Shown in pieces: positions 59,819-64,000 of a stretch of DNA of 64,000 bases; position 1 is the stretch's first letter, and each line of letters opens with the position of its first letter. The translations under genes were made by a program, and so were the position numbers. Below the pieces are notes generated by a model that worked only from the letters and a program-made list of their open reading frames with translations, was not told where the DNA came from and did not search any database. This stretch comes from BAIKAL-G1 sp943369525 (GTDB lineage: Bacteria; Cyanobacteriota; Cyanobacteriia; PCC-6307; Cyanobiaceae): positions 62,001 through 126,000 of the forward strand of contig CALRNL020000007.1 of NCBI GenBank assembly GCA_943369525.1. The letters are read 5' to 3'.

Positions 59819-61825
59819 ATGGCCCACTTCGAGCTCCACGCCCCCTACGAACCGAAAGGCGACCAGCCCACGGCCATTGAGGCCATGGTCCGGGCCGTTG
59901 ATGGCGGCGAGCGCTACCAAACTCTGCTGGGCGCCACCGGTACCGGCAAAACCTTTTCGATCGCCAATGTGATCGCCCGTACGGGCCGGCCCACCCTGGT
60001 GCTCGCCCACAACAAGACCCTGGCGGCCCAGCTTTGCAATGAGTTGCGGGAATTTTTCCCCAACAATGCCGTTGAATATTTTATCTCCTACTACGACTAT
60101 TACCAGCCCGAGGCCTATGTGGCTGTGTCGGATACCTATATCGCCAAGACCGCCTCGATTAACGAGGAAATCGACATGCTGCGCCACTCGGCTACGCGCT
60201 CTTTGTTTGAGCGCTCCGATGTGATCGTGGTGGCTTCAATCAGCTGCATTTACGGCCTGGGTATTCCTTCGGAATATCTCAAGGCGGCGGTGAAGTTTCA
60301 GGTGGGTGAAACCCTAAATTTGCGGGCCTCCCTGCGCGAATTGGTCAACAACCAATATGCCCGCAATGATCTGGAAATTTCGCGTGGCCGTTTTCGCGTG
60401 CGCGGCGATGTGCTCGAGATCGGGCCGGCCTACGAGGATCGCCTCGTGCGGATTGAGTTGTTTGGTGATGAGATCGAAGCGATCCGCTATGTGGATCCCA
60501 CCACCGGCGAGATCCTGCAAAGCCTCGACACGATCAACATCTACCCCGCCAAGCACTTTGTGACGCCGAAGGAACGGCTGGAGGGGGCGATCGCGGAGAT
60601 TCGCGGCGAGTTGCATGACCGGCTCGACCTGCTCAACCGCGAAGGCCGCCTGCTGGAGGCCCAGCGGTTGGAGCAGCGCACCACCTACGACCTGGAGATG
60701 CTCGAGCAGGTGGGCTATTGCAACGGCGTCGAAAACTACGCCCGCCACCTGGCCGGCCGACCCGCAGGCACCCCGCCCGAATGCCTGATTGATTACTTCC
60801 CCAAGGATTGGCTGCTGGTGGTCGATGAAAGCCACGTCACCTGCTCCCAGCTGCAGGCCATGTATAACGGCGACCAATCGCGAAAGCAGGTGCTGATTGA
60901 GCACGGCTTCCGCCTGCCCTCAGCCGCCGACAACCGGCCGCTCAAGGGCGATGAATTCTGGGAAAAGGCCCAACAGACGATCTTTGTGAGTGCCACCCCG
61001 GGCAACTGGGAAATGGCCCAAAGCAAGGGCCAGATCGTGGAGCAGGTGATCCGCCCCACCGGCGTGCTTGATCCCATTGTGGAGGTGCGCCCCACCGAGG
61101 GCCAGGTTGATGACCTGCTCGGTGAGATTCGCGAGCGGGCCGATAAAAAGGAGCGGGTGCTGATCACCACCTTGACCAAGCGCATGGCAGAAGATCTCAC
61201 CGATTACCTGGCTGAAAATGGTGTGAAGGTGCGCTATCTCCACTCCGAAATCCACTCGATCGAGCGCATCGAGATCATCCAAGACCTCCGCAATGGCGAA
61301 TACGATGTGCTCGTTGGTGTGAACCTGTTGCGGGAAGGATTGGATTTGCCTGAGGTGTCGCTGGTGGCGATTCTTGATGCCGATAAGGAGGGATTCCTGC
61401 GGGCGGAGCGCTCCCTGATCCAAACCATCGGCCGGGCGGCCCGCCACATCGAAGGCAAGGCCCTGCTCTATGCCGACAACCTCACCGATTCGATGGCCAA
61501 GGCGATCTCGGAAACGGAGCGCCGCCGGGCCATTCAGCACGCCTACAACCTCGAACACGGCATTACGCCTACGCCGGCGGGCAAGCGGGCCGGAAACTCG
61601 ATTCTTGCCTTCCTGGAGGTGTCGCGCCGGCTCAATGATGAGCAATTGGAGGAGGCCACCGACCAGGCGGTGCACAACGAAGTGCCGCTCGAATCCCTGC
61701 CGGAGCTGATCACCCAGCTGGAGGACCGCATGAAGGACGCCGCCAAAAATCTCGAATACGAACGGGCCGCCAGCCTGCGCGATCGCATCAAGACCCTGCG
61801 CCAGAAGTTGGTGGGCAAGGCCTGA
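59819..61825 (+). CDS. uvrB: Excinuclease ABC subunit B
   Basis: UvrB is the damage-verifying helicase-like subunit of nucleotide excision repair. The 668-residue protein has Walker A GATGTGKT at 38-45, the damage-probing beta-hairpin YYDYYQPEAYV at 91-101, the DEAD-like box in VVDESHVT and the UvrC-binding UVR motif at about 625-660 (LEDRMKDAAKNLEYERAASL). ATG 59819 (MAHFELHAPYEPKGDQP) was chosen; the frame is open 15 codons further. The gene is well conserved and intact. Confidence 0.98.
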   Translation: MAHFELHAPYEPKGDQPTAIEAMVRAVDGGERYQTLLGATGTGKTFSIANVIARTGRPTLVLAHNKTLAAQLCNELREFFPNNAVEYFISYYDYYQPEAYVAVSDTYIAKTASINEEIDMLRHSATRSLFERSDVIVVASISCIYGLGIPSEYLKAAVKFQVGETLNLRASLRELVNNQYARNDLEISRGRFRVRGDVLEIGPAYEDRLVRIELFGDEIEAIRYVDPTTGEILQSLDTINIYPAKHFVTPKERLEGAIAEIRGELHDRLDLLNREGRLLEAQRLEQRTTYDLEMLEQVGYCNGVENYARHLAGRPAGTPPECLIDYFPKDWLLVVDESHVTCSQLQAMYNGDQSRKQVLIEHGFRLPSAADNRPLKGDEFWEKAQQTIFVSATPGNWEMAQSKGQIVEQVIRPTGVLDPIVEVRPTEGQVDDLLGEIRERADKKERVLITTLTKRMAEDLTDYLAENGVKVRYLHSEIHSIERIEIIQDLRNGEYDVLVGVNLLREGLDLPEVSLVAILDADKEGFLRAERSLIQTIGRAARHIEGKALLYADNLTDSMAKAISETERRRAIQHAYNLEHGITPTPAGKRAGNSILAFLEVSRRLNDEQLEEATDQAVHNEVPLESLPELITQLEDRMKDAAKNLEYERAASLRDRIKTLRQKLVGKA

Positions 61826-61902
61826 GCCGGGGCCCCAGCCCGTGCCTGAACCGGGGGATGCCGGTTGATTGGCGGTCTAGGGGCCTGGGCCTGCCGGAAG
61901 GC

Positions 61903-63738
61903 TCAGGGGCTGACCTGGGCTTCGCTGTCCGATTCCGTGCCCTCGGCCTTGTGAACGGCCGCTCCACCCAGACCAAAGGCGCCATGGACCGCCCGTAGGG
62001 CCGCCACCCCATCGGCTTCGGCCACCACGCAGCTGGTGCGGATTTCGCTGGTGGCGATCATTTCGATGTTGATGCCGGCTTCGGCCAGGCAGCGAAACAT
62101 GCGGGCGGCGGTGCCGGCGGTGGAGGGCATGCCCGCCCCCACCGCACTGACCCGGGCGATCGCCATGCCCTCTTCGAAGCGGGCCCCGGGCCACTGGGCC
62201 AACAGGGGCTGCAGGGCCGCCCGGGCCCGGCCCAGGTCGTCGCGGCGCAGGGTGAAACCCATGTCGCGGCTGAGCTGGCCGCCGCTGCCGTGGGTGCGCT
62301 CCGACTGGACGATCGCATCGAGGCAGAGGCCCGCATCGGCGAGGGCCCGGCAGACGGCGGCGGCGCTGCCGGGTCGGTCGGGAATGCGATGGACCGCCAC
62401 CTGGGCCTGGTCCCGGTCGAGGGCGACGCCCCGGACCTCCGGTTCGCCCAGGCCCGCCGGGCTGGGGTTAAGCCGCAGTTGCTGCTCGGCCAATTCGAAG
62501 GTCTGGGCGGCCGCCTGCAGGGCCTTGCTGCCCTGGTGTCCCGCCACCAGGCAGCTCACCTTCACCTCGCTGGTGGCGATGAGGCGCAGGTTGATGCTGG
62601 CCTTGGCCAGGGTGTCGAACAGGCGGGCGGCGACGCCGGGGCGGCCCAGGATGCCGGCCCCCGCGATGCTCAGCTTGGCCATGCCGGCCTCGGCCGTGAG
62701 CCTGGCCTGGTCGGCGCCCAGGGCCGCCAGCAGCTCCTGGCAAACGGTGCGGGCCCGCTCCAGTTCCGTTTCGGCCAGGGTGAAGGCGATGTCGTTGCTG
62801 GCCCCCTCATGGGTGGCCTGCACGATCAAATCCACATTCAGACCGGCGGCGGAGAGGGCCTCAAACAGGCGAGCCGCCACGCCCGGTTGGTCGGGCACGT
62901 GCGAGAGGGCCAGCACCGCCTGGTGTTCCTCCAGTTCGGCCCCATCCACGGGCCGGCTCAGCTCCAGGCCCGTGTGGCCGGGACGGCGGTTGGCGCTGTC
63001 GCTGGTGAGCAGGGTGCCAGGGGCGTCGCTCCAGCTGGACCGCACCACCAGGGGGACGCCGTAGTTGCGGGCGATCTCGACCGCCCGGGGGTGCAGCACG
63101 GCGGCTCCCAGGCTGGCCAGTTCCAGCATTTCGTTGCAGCTGATCGTGGTCATCAGCTGGGCATTGGCCACCTTGCGGGGGTCGGTAGTGAGCACGCCCG
63201 GCACATCGGTGTAGATCTCGCAGGCCTCGGCCCCCAGGGCCGCGGCCAGGGCCACGGCCGAGGTGTCGGAACCGCCCCGGCCCAGGGTGGTGATCTCCGG
63301 GGTGCCGGCATGGCCGCTGCTGGTGCCCTGGAAGCCAGCCACCACCACCACCAGGCCGTTGTCCAGATGGCGCTGGATCCGTTCGGTGCGCACCTCGAGG
63401 ATGCGGGCGCGGCCGTGGGTCGATTCGGTGACGATGCCCACCTGGGGCCCGGTCATCGAGACCGCCGGCACCCCCTGGGCATGCAGGGCCATGGCCAGCA
63501 GGGCGATCGACACCTGTTCGCCGGTGGTCAGCAGCATGTCCATCTCCCGCTGGGGCGGGTCGCCGCTGATGGCCCGGGCCAGGCCGGTGAGTTCGTCGGT
63601 GGTGTGGCCCATGGCCGAGACCACGATCACCAGGTCATGGCCGGCCTCGCGGCTGGCGGCGATGCGCCGGGCCACCGCTTGGATCCGTTCCACATCCGCG
63701 ACCGAGGTGCCGCCGAACTTCTGAACCAGCAGGCCCAT
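61903..63738 (-). CDS. lysC: Aspartate kinase with tandem ACT regulatory domains
   Basis: Aspartate kinase makes aspartyl phosphate, the substrate of Asd (52721). The 611-residue protein has KFGGTS at 7-12 and MLLTTGEQVSIALLA near 67-81, followed by TTLGRGGSDTSAVALAAAL. After residue 260 there are ACT units in two similar pairs (VPDQPGVAARLFEALSAAG with IAGAGILGRPGVAARLFDT, then IPDRPGSAAAVCRALADAG with VSAVGAGMPSTAGTAARMF), the long cyanobacterial form that senses lysine and threonine. It is divergent from the DUF6165-like gene over 70 bp. Confidence 0.97.
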   Translation of the reverse strand: MGLLVQKFGGTSVADVERIQAVARRIAASREAGHDLVIVVSAMGHTTDELTGLARAISGDPPQREMDMLLTTGEQVSIALLAMALHAQGVPAVSMTGPQVGIVTESTHGRARILEVRTERIQRHLDNGLVVVVAGFQGTSSGHAGTPEITTLGRGGSDTSAVALAAALGAEACEIYTDVPGVLTTDPRKVANAQLMTTISCNEMLELASLGAAVLHPRAVEIARNYGVPLVVRSSWSDAPGTLLTSDSANRRPGHTGLELSRPVDGAELEEHQAVLALSHVPDQPGVAARLFEALSAAGLNVDLIVQATHEGASNDIAFTLAETELERARTVCQELLAALGADQARLTAEAGMAKLSIAGAGILGRPGVAARLFDTLAKASINLRLIATSEVKVSCLVAGHQGSKALQAAAQTFELAEQQLRLNPSPAGLGEPEVRGVALDRDQAQVAVHRIPDRPGSAAAVCRALADAGLCLDAIVQSERTHGSGGQLSRDMGFTLRRDDLGRARAALQPLLAQWPGARFEEGMAIARVSAVGAGMPSTAGTAARMFRCLAEAGINIEMIATSEIRTSCVVAEADGVAALRAVHGAFGLGGAAVHKAEGTESDSEAQVSP

Positions 63739-63808
63739 TCCCGGTATTGCTGCGCGTGATCGGCCGATTATCGGCCCCTAGCCTGGTCTGCCTGGTTCGA
63801 GCTTGGTG

Positions 63809-64000
63809 ATGGAGCTTCTGGTGCCCGTTTCGGCGGGGGAACTGGTCGACAAAATCACGATCCTGCAGATCAAGGCCCAGCGGATCGGCGATCCCACCAA
63901 GCGGGCCAACGTGGCCGTGGAGCTGGCCGCCCTGGAGGCGGTGGCGGCCCGGGCTGGCCTGGTTGCTCGGGGGTGTTTTGGCGAGGCTGGAGCTGGTGCC
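63809..64000 (+). CDS. DUF6165-like protein, N-terminal part (cut by window edge)
   Basis: The first 64 codons of a gene starting with ATG 63809. MELLVPVSAGELVDKITILQ followed by IKAQRIGDPTKRANVAVELA matches my memory of the DUF6165 family (VPVSxGELIDKITILxIKxxRI). Members often stand near glycan or methyltransferase genes and have no known function. The rest is outside the window, so length and context cannot be judged. Confidence 0.65.
   Translation, partial: MELLVPVSAGELVDKITILQIKAQRIGDPTKRANVAVELAALEAVAARAGLVARGCFGEAGAGA

Noticed and set aside
62290..63759. 489-codon plus-strand frame opposite lysC
   Set aside because: Gly/His/Gln-rich antisense shadow of lysC, no recognisable domain.
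1..64000. HIP1 (GCGATCGC) repeats as a notable feature
   Set aside because: Several copies occur, for example near 26328, 47591, 50499, 56828, 60589 and 61777, but scattered and mostly within genes; not dense enough to be remarkable without a genome count.

Overview
The window comes from the chromosome of a high-GC picocyanobacterium, most likely a freshwater or brackish Synechococcus/Cyanobium-type alpha-cyanobacterium. The evidence is a set of oxygenic-phototroph markers (sqdX and sqdB for sulfoquinovosyl lipid, the ycf37 and ycf23 homologues, a small Psb34/ssl1498-type membrane protein, a cyanobacterial aspartate kinase with several ACT units) and gene neighbourhoods I know from Synechococcus and Prochlorococcus: aminotransferase-cbiD-guaA, rpmI-rplT, and dnaX-clpX-clpP-tig-asd-dapA-rnj-tilS-ycf23-uvrB. 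No phage genes, transposases, rRNA or CRISPR arrays were seen.

Region 1 (1-13231) is core housekeeping: tRNA-Gly(CCC), a class V aminotransferase, cbiD, guaA, two small conserved cyanobacterial proteins, the divergent sqdX and sqdB genes, the Psb34-like protein, thiG, ycf37, rplT, rpmI and a SpoIID/LytB-domain protein.

Region 2 (13232-45646) is an accessory island of about 32 kb devoted to extracellular polysaccharide and cell-surface proteins. It holds a cellulose-synthase-like GT2 and a fucosyltransferase-like gene. A long chain of genes running rightward from 16190, mostly joined by 1-16 bp overlaps, follows: ABC exporter, sugar aminotransferase, NeuD/PglD-type acyltransferase, eight further glycosyltransferases, a Wzy/O-antigen-ligase-type membrane protein and a WcaF-type acetyltransferase. 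The chain ends in a ninth glycosyltransferase, a cyanoexosortase and its associated protein. Beyond it lie a LysR-like regulator, a second fucosyltransferase-like gene, a Wzc-type chain-length/BY-kinase protein, a Wza-type SLBB export protein, an unrecognised proline-rich membrane protein, two secreted VWA proteins with PGPLP-type PEP-CTERM tails, and between them an HpsJ-like membrane protein. The island therefore appears to couple synthesis and export of a polysaccharide to an exosortase-processed set of surface proteins. No Wzx flippase and no initiating phosphoglycosyl transferase were found here, so the ABC exporter may do the flipping and initiation is presumably encoded elsewhere.

Region 3 (45647-64000) is core again: DNA polymerase III tau/gamma, an LRAT-fold protein, ClpX, ClpP, trigger factor, two lysine-pathway genes (asd, dapA), RNase J, a repeat protein, TilS, Ycf23, UvrB, aspartate kinase and the start of a DUF6165-like gene.

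Short degenerate tandem repeats recur in and near the island: 16 bp x 8 in a noncoding gap, 15 bp x 6 inside the exosortase 5' end, 15 bp x 3 inside a glycosyltransferase 5' end, and 13-bp arrays at two further places. They are among the more unusual features of the window.
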